Origin: Tubulanus polymorphus
Lineage: Eukaryota > Nemertea > Palaeonemertea > Tubulaniformes > Tubulanidae
Direction of reading: 5' to 3'
Assembly (NCBI RefSeq): GCF_964204645.1
Contig: NC_134026.1
Span: forward strand, 6,820,001-6,884,000
DNA length: 64,000 nt
Below are positions 10,701 through 22,300 of this stretch, in pieces (positions within the stretch are counted from its first letter, which is position 1; each line of letters begins with the position of its first letter). The notes below the pieces were generated by a model. The model was not told where the DNA came from. It worked only from the letters and a program-made list of their open reading frames with translations, and made no database searches. A program made the position numbers and the translations under genes.

Positions 10701-13492
10701 ATGAACTCGGAATACCGGAATGATCACTATGTTTACTCTCAGCCGTTCGGATGAACTTGCATATCCCGAACAATCCCGATGTAAAATCGTATTTTGCTAA
10801 TTTGATTTCATCATCTTGTTTTATAGAATCGTGTAAAGATCTAAGTGATAAATGTATTGAACTGAAAGATAAACAATGTTCCTGGGATTCGCAACTTTAT
10901 ACATTCATGTCTATAAACTGTAGGGTATCGTGTGGTTTGTGTGGTCAGTATCGTCACCTGCTCTACCCCAACTCCCTGCCCTCCTCACTCCTCACCTGCC
11001 CTACCCCAACTCCCTGCCCTCCTCACTCCTCACCTGCCCTACCCCAACTCCCTGCCCTCCTCACTCCTCACCTGCCCTATTTCAACTCCTTGCCCTCACA
11101 GACTCCTCATCTGCCTTCCCCGACTTCTCATCTGTCCCACTCCCTTCGCATGCCACCACCAACCCAACACCCCCTTCAAAATAATAACTAAATTTTAAGC
11201 TGTTATAGTTCATTCAAAATTGTTACAAGAACTCAATTCATAAATATCTTCGTCGATACGTCTAATCGTCGATTCACTTGACTTCCTGTAAACTATATGT
11301 TGTTGCTTTTAAAAAGGTAAAGTGAACGGTGAATTCGATTCTGTCAACGCTGACAAGATTAAAACCAATGTCCGCCTTATCAATAAAAGTAAGTGTAAAT
11401 GGAGACACGTTCTCATGACGGGTTCTCAATCTGGGTTTAATATGACTCAGTTAACGTATTGAAGATGAACTGAGTTTACTTCTGAGCTGAATCTCAATCA
11501 CTTATAACCGGGTTACGGGTGTTGGGAAATATGGAATTGGGTCCTAAACTGCAGATCTGGGTCCTAAACTGTGGAACGGGGTCTGAGTCCTGCTGTGTAT
11601 ACAATATTTTGAGCCTGATTTTATGAATTTGTGTTTCAGCTGGAGATTTTGATTTTGCGGAAGCCATTAAGAACGCTAAGGGTAGGTGAACTAGACGTTG
11701 AATTAAGATAACAACCAAATCACTAGACTAAGTTAAGATGTTTGAAGTTTAAAGCTTACGCTCATTCCTGATTGTCACCTCTTTCATGTTATATTCATAT
11801 TCAGATGAATGCATTGATAAGTTTCCTGGTAGTTTCTGTTCTCGTTGGACCGAACGTGGACTGTGTAAAAGTGCCTCGATATTCATGGACTTCCATTGTT
11901 CTAAGTCGTGTAAACGATGTAAACTGATGCGCGAACCTTCTGTCGTCAATTACGGTAAGAGAGAGATTAAAGTGCGCGTTAGAACTGGTTTCGTAATCCA
12001 TAATTATTAAAGGTGAAGATTTCTAACCACGTGATTTCATGAAATATAACACTTTATCTCAGTCACGAATCGTGATGGGTTAACCAACGCCAGTTACTGT
12101 GTTATGTCTCCCAGAATTCTAACGATCAAGGCCTGCCACATTGAAGACAAAATTCACAGTGATGAAGATAATGGCTTTTAGATGGCTCATCACATTGAAA
12201 CGTCATTATTCTCTTAGTTTTGAAAATGGCCCATAGAATTGAGTCTGAACGTCAAAAACACCCTTAGTTTTGAAAATGACTAGAATAGTCAAAACATCAC
12301 TACTCTCTTAGCATTTGAAAATGGCTCTGAAATTTACACAGAATGAATAATATTACCACGATAAAACTCTGCCCATCGATGATATTGATTGAACTTATTG
12401 TTTAACCATTTCCTAAAGGTGAATGCAAGAATAAACATGATAACGATAGACAGTGTGATGAATGGGCTTACTACGGACATTGTGATAAGAGTCCAACATG
12501 GATGAGAATATTCTGTTCCAGATCGTGTAATTCATGTCAAAGTTAGTAGAATTTAACTATCAATTCTCTGGGATATCAAACCAGGTCTTAACAATCGACC
12601 GGTTATCAAACAACTATCTGAGATATCCTACACACTTATCCGAGATATCAAACCAATTATGTGAGATATGAACCGTTCTCTGAGATATTATGATTTGATA
12701 TCATGTCGTGAAAATTTGGTTCATAATAGCGCAAGTTTTATTCATTATCGTAGAACTTGGGAAATTATGGATAGATTTTATTTTAATCTGAGTAGATATC
12801 CGAAAATTGCAAAATCTCAGTTTCTATTGCACTTGTTGTCTTACTGTCGCATTAGTGGATCCACAGCGGGGAAACCTCGATTGCCACAGTTGACTGTTAA
12901 GTCTTTGGTCCAGTTCCGCAGTTCCGAGTTAACATTTGACTCTGAGTTAACTTATTGAAAATATACTATGTTAAACTCACAGTTAACTCTAACTCACAAC
13001 TGTGGAAGTGGGTCCTGATTATTTTATTCTGGAATTTCAGCTTACAAAGTCGGATCGTGTGACAACCAGTACGGTAACGATGCATATTGTAACGCATGGG
13101 CGCTGCGGGGAGACTGCGACACTAGTGAATACTGGATGAAAACATTCTGTGCTTCAGCTTGCGATAGCTGCAGCTGGAAAAAACCACAAGCAACAACAAG
13201 ACCCGCCGCTGCGGTGACATCTGGGCAAAATAGGGGAGGCTCCGAAAAAGCTACTTCACTCGAAAGCGCTGACATTATGTCGATGAAGGAGCTCAAAGCG
13301 GAAGTTGGAAATGAAGTCGACGTCGCTGAAGACAAAAAAGGAAATGACATTGCTATTGACACCGGGGATGAAACGGAAAAACAGGAACCGGAAGCTCTTA
13401 CGAGCGAAAATCAAGAGAAGGCATTTGTACCGACGATAGAAGAAAAAACAAGAGATTCGAATAAAAATGTTGATAAAATCAAATCTTCGTAA
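4739..13492 (+). CDS. Gene A: secreted CAP-EGF-ShKT x4 protein (13 exons)
   Basis: Exons: 4739-4948, 8012-8151, 8688-8784, 9168-9259, 9767-9873, 10122-10160, 10549-10644, 10827-10943, 11317-11388, 11640-11681, 11805-11954, 12419-12541, 13041-13492. All introns are GT-AG and the frame runs through to 578 residues. A signal peptide (about 1-27) precedes a CAP/SCP domain (about 35-185) with LDLHN (His46), EWDDRL, WFEE, GCGW and CNYAPG. Then come a Cys-rich hinge (CSECP), an EGF-like module (229-260), and ShKT modules at about 261-299, 338-376, 389-427 and 430-472, each with six Cys. The last about 105 residues are Glu/Lys/Asp-rich and disordered in character. The CAP motif GHYTQ is replaced by NQYLQ and GEN by GQN, so the canonical metal-binding tetrad looks incomplete. 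The role is unknown: CAP proteins are extracellular and occur in defence, reproduction and secretions. The start is set by the signal peptide. Intron 1 (3 kb) and intron 8 carry minisatellites. The nearest relative is gene B downstream. Confidence 0.88.
5753..5985. repeat. 32-bp minisatellite in intron 1 of gene A
   Basis: About seven imperfect units of roughly 32 bases, each containing GGGTCTCTGGTTCGCTGGGA followed by CCCTGGAACAC, run head to tail. It lies entirely within an intron, so it does not affect the protein. Confidence 0.85.
6000..6960. other. Intronic DNA of gene A, no feature
   Basis: The open frames here are short, lack domain character and sit inside intron 1. No exon matching gene B is missing from this stretch, so it is treated as plain intron. 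Confidence 0.5.
6961..7140. mobile_element. Dispersed 'GACCAGTCT' foldback repeat, copy 1
   Basis: It begins TGGCCAGGTTGCACAATGAG and carries internal GACCAGTCTT and TTGACCGATGG-type units, ending near an inverted GGCCAACTGTGTAAC. It is the same family as the clear copy at 15672-15816. This copy is degenerate and intronic. Confidence 0.5.
8361..8628. mobile_element. Dispersed 'GACCAGTCT' foldback repeat, copy 2
   Basis: It opens CAGGGCCGAGTTGCACATTT and closes with GCTATGCAACTAGCCCC, an inverted counterpart. Between the ends, four to five tandem units of about 50 bases carry AGACTGGTCTTAAGTTGTTA and a segment like GGCTATAGAACCAAAATGAG. It lies inside intron 2 of gene A. Confidence 0.7.
9595..9735. 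mobile_element. Dispersed 'AACTGTGGAACTGGGTCC' repeat, copy 1
   Basis: It contains GGTTCCACAGTC, CAGTTAACTCATTGAAAAT and several ACTGAGTCCAGA units, all typical of a dispersed family seen at least seven times in the window. It is intronic and lies immediately before exon 5 of gene A. Confidence 0.55.
10958..11135. repeat. 38-bp minisatellite in intron 8 of gene A
   Basis: Three to four C-rich units of 38 bases (CCCCAACTCCCTGCCCTCCT plus CACTCCTCACCTGCCCTA) start right after the donor of the first ShKT exon. Open frames through it are proline-rich artefacts of reading into the intron. Confidence 0.85.
12907..13015. mobile_element. Foldback repeat with GGTCCAGTTCC ends, copy 2
   Basis: It opens GGTCCAGTTCCGCAGTTC and closes AACTGTGGAAGTGGGTCC, which are inverted relative to each other. 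Between them are GAGTTAAC and ACTCACAGTTAACTC. This is the tidiest copy of a family that seems to be a small non-autonomous element. It lies in the last intron of gene A, just before the ShKT4 exon. Confidence 0.65.
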
Positions 13493-13639
13493 TAATCACA
13501 TTGTATTAGTTTTTGTAGTTTTGTAATTGATAATTTTCTACAGTTTTTTACAAACTTGGAGAAAGTTTCGTAGCGAATTTTACCTAAGTATACACGATAT
13601 ATTATACTAGCTGTATAGATGTATAGTTAGATATCATAA

Positions 13640-13868
13640 CTCAGGATCCAGTTCGACAGTTCTCGTTTGACTCTAATAGAGCTAAAACATCCGGGAAATG
13701 AACTTATGTGTAATGAAATCTGTGGGACTGGATCCAGCACTGTGGAAATAGACCCAGAACTGTTGAACTGGGTCTTGAATTGTGAACTGGATCCAGATTG
13801 TGGAAATGGATCAAGAACTATCGGACTGGGTCCAGAACAATGGTACTGGATGCAGAACAAACTGTAGA
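13640..13868. mobile_element. Foldback repeat with GGTCCAGTTCC ends, copy 3
   Basis: Multiple inverted and direct copies of GGATCCAGTTCGACAGTT, ACTGTTGAACTGGGTC and AACTGGATCCAG fill this stretch. It lies in the 3' flank of gene A, so it may be in the transcript's 3' UTR. Confidence 0.55.
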
Positions 13869-14009
13869 ACGGAATTATTAGAATTAGATTATCATGTAAA
13901 AATTGATAATTCGGGTTACAAATCATCCCTTAAGATAACATTTTGTTATCATGAATTTCAGTGAAAATATTCACGAGATTATGTAATGCGATAGTCCGAA
14001 GTGTTTTTA

Positions 14010-14335
14010 CAGTGGAACCTCGTTATAACGAATTCGGATACAACGATTCATCGGATATAACAAATATAGAATTTTGTCCAAAGTAAGACGATTTGGCTAA
14101 TTTCATACTGGATATAACGAACTATCGGTTATAACGAATATATTTTCTGGTCCTGTGAAGTTCGCTGTAACGAGGTTTCCACCGTACGGAGCCCCGGAGG
14201 TGACGTGGTGAGAAATAAATAAATATTTGTTTCGTTCGAACGAAAAGGTTATTGCGTTCCCACGAAAATTATTTCGTTCGAAAGAAAAAAAATAAATATT
14301 TTTCACCTCGTCACCTCCGGGGCTCCGTACCACCG
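14010..14335. mobile_element. Tigger/pogo-like MITE with TA target duplication, interrupted
   Basis: The left end reads CAGTGGAACCTCGTTATAAC and the right end TAACGAGGTTTCCACCG, an inverted pair. TA flanks both sides (14008-14009 and 14336-14337). CAGTGGAACCTCG-type termini with TA duplications are typical of Tigger/pogo elements of the Tc1-mariner superfamily. Without the nested insertion at 14185-14329 the element is about 175 bases. It is non-coding and cannot move by itself. Confidence 0.8.
14185..14329. mobile_element. Palindromic MITE nested in the Tigger-like MITE
   Basis: A 145-base inverted repeat opens TACGGAGCCCCGGAGGTGAC and closes with the complement, GTCACCTCCGGGGCTCCGTA apart from small differences. 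The host bases CCACCG occur on both sides (14179-14184 and 14330-14335), as expected for a 6-bp target duplication made by inserting into the last bases of the older element. The transposase family is not identified. Confidence 0.75.
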
Positions 14336-14339
14336 TATT

Positions 14340-15660
14340 CGGCTCGACATATACGTTTATCAAAACCGACCACATATAAAATAGTCCCATTTGATTCACT
14401 TCTTTCCATCCGGTGAAATATTTCGAGAAGCATAATTTGTACATATATGATACTGTTAATGTGTAGACATTTTTAACTTTTGTACGAATAGTAATCAAGT
14501 AATCGAATTTATGAATTTTTTTTATTTTCCAAGTCGTTGTTCAGAGGGCCTAAGGATTGTTTGAAAACGGATTTTGTAATTTCAGCTAAACAAACGACGT
14601 TTAACTAAATAGGATCCATGCTCAAGGAATACCGGAGACAACTTGATGCGATGTTTCATGAGCTTAAATCAGTGACAACGACGATAATACATAAAACAAA
14701 GGATGGGCCAGAACATGCATAGAGATGAGTTAGCTTGGTATCAAATTAGATGTGAAAACAGGTAGCGCTTTATATGTTTACAGATTTTATTCGAAATTTC
14801 GAAATTTCGCTTCTAGAGCATAGTAGCCTCGGTCCATCGGGTAAATGGGATAAGATACTCGTTTACCCGATGAACTTACTACGCACAAGTAGCGAAAACT
14901 CGTAATACAATCTAATCTGCCTACTATACAGTGCTGCGTGTTTTCACGTTTGATTTTAAAACCAACACACCTCCTCTTCGGAATCTTCCGAGAAATTGAT
15001 ACAGTTCGTGATAACGCCCCGACCATGCTTAATGCCACTGCTCACTTAACAACAACATGTTCAGAGACCAAATTTGCTCAATCTAACTCAAATTCAATGA
15101 AAATACCATTCTTTATGACGCCATATTGTTCATCGGTCTCAACGGTGGCGTTAAAAAGGACTTTTACCGTAGATAGCTCGAGAATGGAATTGATTCGAAA
15201 CGTCCCTAATAAAGGTTGATCACACGCTACTGTCTGAATGCTTCAAGTACCGGTAAGAAATGCCACGACCAGACTGCCATCTCTTACCCAGTCATCAAAA
15301 ATACCCATTACCATACCCATTCTACTCCTTACTGGAAATCATAACGGTTTTCTGTAGACATATTGACGTATTTACCAAATCACGGTCAAGATATTGATTA
15401 CATAATTTTGCGCGTAGACTCGGGGGCTATCGCAGTCACTGGTCAAATTAATAAATATTAGATTGGTTTTAGTTGTTTGTTTAAGAGCAATAAAGCGAAC
15501 CCGGTCGCGACAGACGCATTAATATTGAAGAACATCAACAAATCACTAGTGGAAGAAATGCAGAAATGTCTTCTCACAGCAGACTGGCAGAAAGTTGTAA
15601 TTGCCATCTGGGATATCAAATATTTACAAGACGAAAAATCACTGACACTGAAATGAAATC
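14340..15660. other. Intergenic region between genes A and B, no gene seen
   Basis: Short open frames at 14787-15219 lack domains, a convincing start context or a paralogue. A short inverted pair surrounds 14825-14870 (CATCGGGTAAA / TTTACCCGATG). Nothing else was recognised. Confidence 0.45.
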
Positions 15661-15671
15661 AAGATTATATC

Positions 15672-15816
15672 CAGGGGCCAGTTGCACAGTCGTGACTTAA
15701 GTCCAAAAGTGGTCTTAAATCTTAAAACTGGTCTTAAATTGTTAGATTAGCTATAGAACAAAGTTGGTCTTAGACTGGTCTTAAGTCTAAGCCATGACTA
15801 TGCAACCGGCCCCTGG
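15672..15816. mobile_element. Dispersed 'GACCAGTCT' foldback repeat, type copy
   Basis: This is the best copy of the family. It opens CAGGGGCCAGTTGCACAGTC and closes GACTATGCAACCGGCCCCTG, inverted termini of about 20 bases. The interior holds two AAACTGGTCTTAAATTGTTA-like units and GCTATAGAACAAAG. It is 145 bases with no coding capacity, probably a MITE. Related copies occur near 6961, 8361, 19410, 32395, 50738 and 52945. Confidence 0.75.
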
Positions 15817-16398
15817 GTTTATATCCAGTCGGTTCGGGAATCTAGGGTTTTTATTCAACTCTAATTAACTAAACATAAGGTCTCCGACCCAGTTCCTCAG
15901 TTCGAGGATCCAATTCCACAGTAAGGTTCAGGATCCTGTTCCACAGTCTGAGATCCAGTTCCAAAATTCTGGAATCAGTTCCACAATCCTAGTATTCACC
16001 ATCTGGAATATTGTATTCTTTGAGTTTGTAGTTTATTTCAACGTTTCGACTCTATCCCATTAAAAGTCATTTAGTCATCTTCAGGAATACTGATATCTAG
16101 AAATTAAACTAATAAACTGTATATAGCTCTAGGAAACCTTTTTATGCTCGTTTTTCGTATTGTATTGTGGAATTTTACCGTTGATATGGACATTAGTTAG
16201 AATTTGGTTTTATTCGAAATCATTCTCGGTCAATATTTCATCGTCTTCGGCGGAAGTGAAAATATTGACGTCGCGCCATCGAAACATTATTTACGCGAAC
16301 GATTAGCGGCACTCAGCAGCAGACGGCAGGTCACGTGATGTCACCATCATCCACAAATGGGACCCGATCACTCTGAGTTTAAACGGGACAGACGACAG

Positions 16399-19300
16399 AT
16401 GAACATGTTAACCGACGCGATTGTTGTAACGGTATTGCTACTGTTACCTGCGGTAACAATGGCTCAAACGTTGCACAGAGGTTTCACAACGCAAGAAAAA
16501 CAAAGGTTACTTGATTTACATAATCTGCTGAGAGCTAAGGTGGCCACAGGAAGACAAGCTGGTCAACCGCAGGCGGCTAATATGATGGCTATGGTAAGTG
16601 TCATTAACTTTCTCGTGATAACTTTTCCAACTTTTCCAATAAAACTATTCGATTGATTCAAATCATACAAATTCTAAGATCGTAAAGATTTTCACCAAAC
16701 ATTTCCCTAAAAAAATAGAATAAAAACAAAAAATTGAGCTCTGAATAAAATGTGAAAAGAAAATATGAAATGAAAAAAGAAATTTACAGTTATCTGAATA
16801 TAAACCAAGATATAATAATAACCTGATTAGCTTAAACTTCATGGAATAAACTGATTAAAAAACTCATATTCAACTATATATATTTAGGTTCTACAAAATT
16901 CGTATTACCTTTTTAAATATAGATTGATAGAGGCAGGATAAAAATGATCCCGAATAAGCAAATTTATGGGAAAATTGATGTCTACTTGGGTTCATCAATG
17001 GGTTCGAATCAAAAATGGTCGAAAACCATGAACACGTAGATATGAAAAATCTATAGAAAAATCAGAAATCGCTAAATATGTCCCTAATTAGTACTGTTGA
17101 TTGCAGTACATAATTTGTCATCATCAAAACATCGCATCAATGCATCGGAAACAAAATGATGACATTACGAATACTGTTAACTTGACCTTTTTGACTTAAT
17201 TCCAAAATTACCCATTTATTCGTCGCTATTTGGCCTTGTATCGAGGTTTTGACCCCTTTGATTATTTTATGATGTATTGTACTCTCTGCTCTACGGGACT
17301 CGAGCCCTTTTGTTGATAGAAATGGGTGGGTCATCAGTTCAAAGTTTCCCTATCTTGAAATAATGATGACTGTCCCTTTTATCGTCTTGTTTATTTGATT
17401 GATTTATTTGGAATTTCGGTTCCACTCGGGGTTACAAAATCAAATTTGAAACAATCAAATTTGCACTTAAAACGGCACTCTATTCAAAAGCATTTTAGTT
17501 AAGTTGTCATTTCTGTAGGCCCTATGCATATTCTGAGTCATCTTCACCCGTCAAGGGATTCGAACCCACTACGCTAAAGCTGTTCCCCAAACAAGCTGGT
17601 GGAAGCGAGTTCGGGAGTGATACCGGACTCCTGGCAAGCGAGGATGATTGTGAGTTGAGAATAGGAAAATAGATGGTACAATACGTAGTCTGACTTGGCG
17701 GTTAACTGAGTTGACTACTCCTACCGAGTAAGGAGATATTCTTCCATATCTCTAAATTACGTTGATCCGACATCTAGAAGATCTACGTTTCTAATTTAAG
17801 AAAGGAGTTTCCAGTGTATTTCCAGTGTTTTATCATTCTTTATTTCAACAACGAATTGAAAATTAGAAAAATACGATGGTTTTTCCAAATAAAACTATAG
17901 TAAGGAACTAAAACCGGGTCGGTTAACCGAATTGACGGGTACAGAGTAGGGGTAGGAGTCTTCTGTAACATCGTATCTTGGCCAGTGCATAAAGATTCTG
18001 TATTTAGAGATCTATCTATAATGCAGGAATGGGATGATCGTCTGGTCAGATCGTCACAGAACTGGGCGACCCAATGTCAAGGTTGGCACAATGATAATCG
18101 CGACAGAATGTTCAAACCTTACCCTCACGTCGGACAGAACTATGCTGGCAACTATGGCATCGTCAAGTAAGTCTGTTTTACTGTTAAATCCTTCCGAAAA
18201 GATGGCTGCTTGCATAAATCCCCATATGACATCATCAATCAACCATGAATTGACTTAATTTTGAAAATATTTAATGTCAGATTCTATGTTCATGACTGCG
18301 GATCTAGTTCCGGATTGATGAGGAAATTTCTTATTGGGTTGTGAAGTTTTATGAGTTTTTGAGGGAATTTTACACCTATCATGAAAGAAACATCGAAATA
18401 GTTTTTTAAAAATCAAATCGTCCATATTCCATCAGACAAATATTATGATTATCAAACAGCATTAAGTCAGTCAAACAAAATCCAATCAATTTAGAACCAT
18501 TAAAATTCCCCAATGCGCAGAATAGATTCTTCATCTTCTGCTGTTGTATGAATTTATCGGATATTTCCGTGACTAATCGGGCATTTTCGTGATACAACTC
18601 TTTCCAACTGTTAGATGAGAAATAGATTATTATCGAACTCAGGATGATTTAAGCATTTTTCTAAATTCACTTTGGTTCCGTTTATCGGAATCATTAGTAC
18701 ATAAATTAGTGTATCCCGGGGTGATTAATCCGAATTACACCCTGGACATTAGATTTAATGTTAGCTTTATTAACCCCAGGAGTAGACTTTGGAATATGTT
18801 TATTACCATTAATTACAATTGATAAAATTAACGGGATTAGATGAAATTATCAAAATCGTTGGCAGATTGTGCTTAAGTGCTCTTTATTGTATGTTTTAGG
18901 AGTATGAAAGTGTGGTTTGAGGAGGTGAAATATTTCCATTATAACACGGGTTATTGCAGTAAGAGTCCGTGTGGACATTATACACAAGTACGTATCGTAT
19001 CTTACCCTGTAGGACTATCACATTCATAAGAATCCCAGTTGTCTGTTTAATACGAGACTTATTCTACTGAGAACTATGATAATCGACACAGAATAACAGT
19101 CCACGTGGGTCCCCAGTTAACAATTGTTATCCAGTTCCACAGTTCCCCGTTTGGGAGACCTCGATGGTAAGGCAGGGGCCCTAAATCCCCCCTGCAACAA
19201 ACCCCTATACATTCACCAAACTAAACCCTCCGAAATTTCTATATTTTGTTTATGTTTGTATACAGTTGATTTGGTGGAATTCGGCACTGGTCGGCTGCGG

Positions 19301-22300
19301 TTATGATGACTGTAAGGGAAGAAGAGATATGACAACACTTTATTGTGACTATGCACCGGGGTATGTAACAGAAATAATATGGACTTTCTCAACTGTTCAA
19401 CGACCGTGTTAGAGCCAGGCTTAGATCATTTTGCTATAACCAGTCTACGTAACAGCTCACGACCAGTTCTATAACCAATCTAACAGTTTGAAACCAGTCT
19501 AAGCTCGTTGGTTTCCAAGACAAGTGTCTGTCTGATATCAGTAAAGTGAAAAACCCACAATAAAATGAAAAGAAATACTATATACATGCAATAGAATCTG
19601 ACGTTGCTATGAGAATTCTATGAGCCATTTTCAAAATCTGATTTTTGAGCCGAAACGTCAGATTCTCTTATCGTGTTTTTTTTTCATTTCATTGTGAGTT
19701 TTGACTTTGCAGTCTTTACAGCCCAGTTTGGTTCTATAATCAATCTAACCCCTTTAAGACCAGTCTAAAGTTAAGCACACTTTGATTAGGGCAAGGGATT
19801 TAAAGGAAATTTAACAACTCAACATGAATTGATATTCGAATTAACTGAAGTTGTTGCTAATGTTGTTCAGAGGTAACGTGATGGTTGTCGGGAAGAGTCA
19901 ACAAGAGAAGCCATACATTGAAGGACCACCTTGTAGTAAATGCCCGGATGGTTACGGTTTATGTATGGCTGGAGCTTTGTGTGGTAAGATATTCCTCAAA
20001 ATTCAAAAATCCTGCATCCGCCCCCAAGGGTTCCCCGTGGTAAAAGTCTCCAAAGAATGCTTGCCGAAATGTTGTTTAAAATATTGATAATATTTTGAGT
20101 ATGGTATATTTGTCTGTTTTGTAGCATCAGCTAAAGCTTGTCAATCATCGAAAACTGGTTGCGGTAAGTGAGTTTGATATCTCATTTTATAACCGGCATC
20201 ACCTACTTAAAATATCAATTATCATTTCATTCGAAATATCAAATATAATAGAATTTTCATTTTGATATTTTCACACAGAATGTGGAATTAAATCGTGTCG
20301 AAACGGCGGAGTCTTAGATTCCGTGAATTGTAAATGTAAATGTTCGGAGAAATGGCAGGGAAACCGCTGTGAAAGTAAGTTTAGAATATTTTGCGCCCTG
20401 TGGCCTCTTTTCATGGCGTATTTGACCCACATGCTAAGATCTAGTTCGAACTCAATGAAAGTCCGTGTCATAAATTGATTGTTTGATGTGAAGTATAGTC
20501 TAATTCTGATCGCAATTTGAAATCTCGCTTTTATGTTTTTTGACGCACTTTTACTAGTTAAAATGATTTCATTCAGAATTCTATCGTCCGTAATTAAATA
20601 CTTTATGCTGTAAAGTGCAGTGTTTCTTAATGTTGTAGAAATTAGCGCTTTGAAACATAAAATTTATAACTATTATGATGCGTGTATTTCACAGTACCGT
20701 GTGAAGATAAGATCACGTATTGCGATCAGTACACTCACCAGTGCAGCTGGAATGCTAATATGTGGCTATGGATGGGACAAAGTTGTCAGAAAACATGTCA
20801 CAAATGCGGTAAGATAGAGAGTTATCCTTCCAAGGGTCACCTCCTGGGTCCGGTTTCATGAAAAATTTCAAGTATAATGGTTAAGTCTGAATTGTTATTC
20901 TCAATAAAAACACGAACTTTCTCGTCAATTTAAACCCTGTTCGTCCAGAGATATATAATGTACGTGGTGTATACTGAGCTCAAACCGTCGGGGTAGGGGT
21001 GTCTCAAACCCCATCTTCACCCGTCAAGGGATTTGAACCCACTACGCTAAAGCTGTTCCCCGAACCCCTTGACCTCACGAGTCGTTGGAGTCGTTACTAG
21101 CCGACCAGAATCCGGTCGTACCAATCACAGCGCTTGTAACAAACCGTCAGTAGACTTTTTTTGGTTTTCCCGTTAAATTGACCAATCAGCGAACGTTTTA
21201 CCGAACAAGGAAGTATTTCGCAAATCGATATATGACGTCACGCGCAACAGCGCCAGTAATAAAATCACGCTTCGTGAGGCCAGGGGGCTGGTGGAAGCGA
21301 GTGCGGGAGTGATACCGGACCCGTGGCAAGCGAGGATGCTCAAACCCGCTCGGAACTCAAGTCTCCCCATCACCCTCGCTTAACCAAAGAAAAATGGCCA
21401 ACCAAATGCTGGTGAGCGAGGATGCTATCTTTTATACAGAACTTCAGTCACTTTATTTAGAAACGACTGTTCTGTTGTAAATTCATCTTATGAACCATAA
21501 TTTTGTATGAATTGAGCCAAATATAAAGTGATACGCCTGTAACATGTTATGCTGGTAGACGCACACATGCATATATTGAATTACTATTGATGTCTCAATT
21601 TTGAAGGATTTCTATTTGTTGTTTGATATTTTCTAGGCCCAGTCAAGGACGACAATACTTCAAATAGAGATGGAATCAAAACTAATGTCATCAAATATTC
21701 AGGTAGTTGTCCCAAGCATTTTGTAAAATGGATCTGTAGTCTGTCGTTATCAATGTTCAACAGAATTTGATATGATGACGAACCATCCAGAAAAAAAACA
21801 TTATGGAAGCCAAATTTTCTGTTTGCCTTTGAATTTCTTACATTTTTTTTGTAGGATCTGGAACCGGACAAAGCACAGATACAGACACTACAGAGGACAA
21901 TAAACGTAAATATAATGCATATACTGATCTTATTACTGTATATAGGATAACTCTAGGTTAAAAGAACTGAAATCGTTTTCGATTTCTTATGATATCTGAA
22001 AAGTTTGGAGGAGCCGTGTTAACCTGATAAACAATTTGATAAAGAAAAAGCAGCTAGTTCTGAAGGTTAACTGATTTTATTTGAAAGACGAGCTTTAGCT
22101 ACATTAGAAGCTTAAGTGTTGTCATTTTAGCGATTTTGGCCTAATATTATCCGCGTGATCGCGGCTCTAGTCCCTCAGGTAAACAAGATCTGTCCTAATG
22201 AAGCTACTCTCTAGATTTTAGTTCATCCGGAGGTCTCACTCGCTAAACTACCGGGTATACAGTAACTAAACCAAAAATTTCCAGATTTAAACATTTTCGT

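Noticed and set aside
10930-11198. Proline-rich C-terminal extension after the first ShKT of gene A
   Set aside because: It is read-through into an intronic minisatellite. A good donor (GTCAGT) and in-phase downstream exons show the intron is removed.
16357-16398. Upstream ATG as the start of gene B
   Set aside because: It would put 14 charged residues before the hydrophobic leader. The ATG at 16399 gives a normal signal peptide. It is kept as a possible alternative only.
17535-17580. tRNA gene suggested by GGGATTCGAACCC
   Set aside because: Only a B-box-like motif is present, with no A box, stems or anticodon loop. The motif belongs to a dispersed repeat seen three times.
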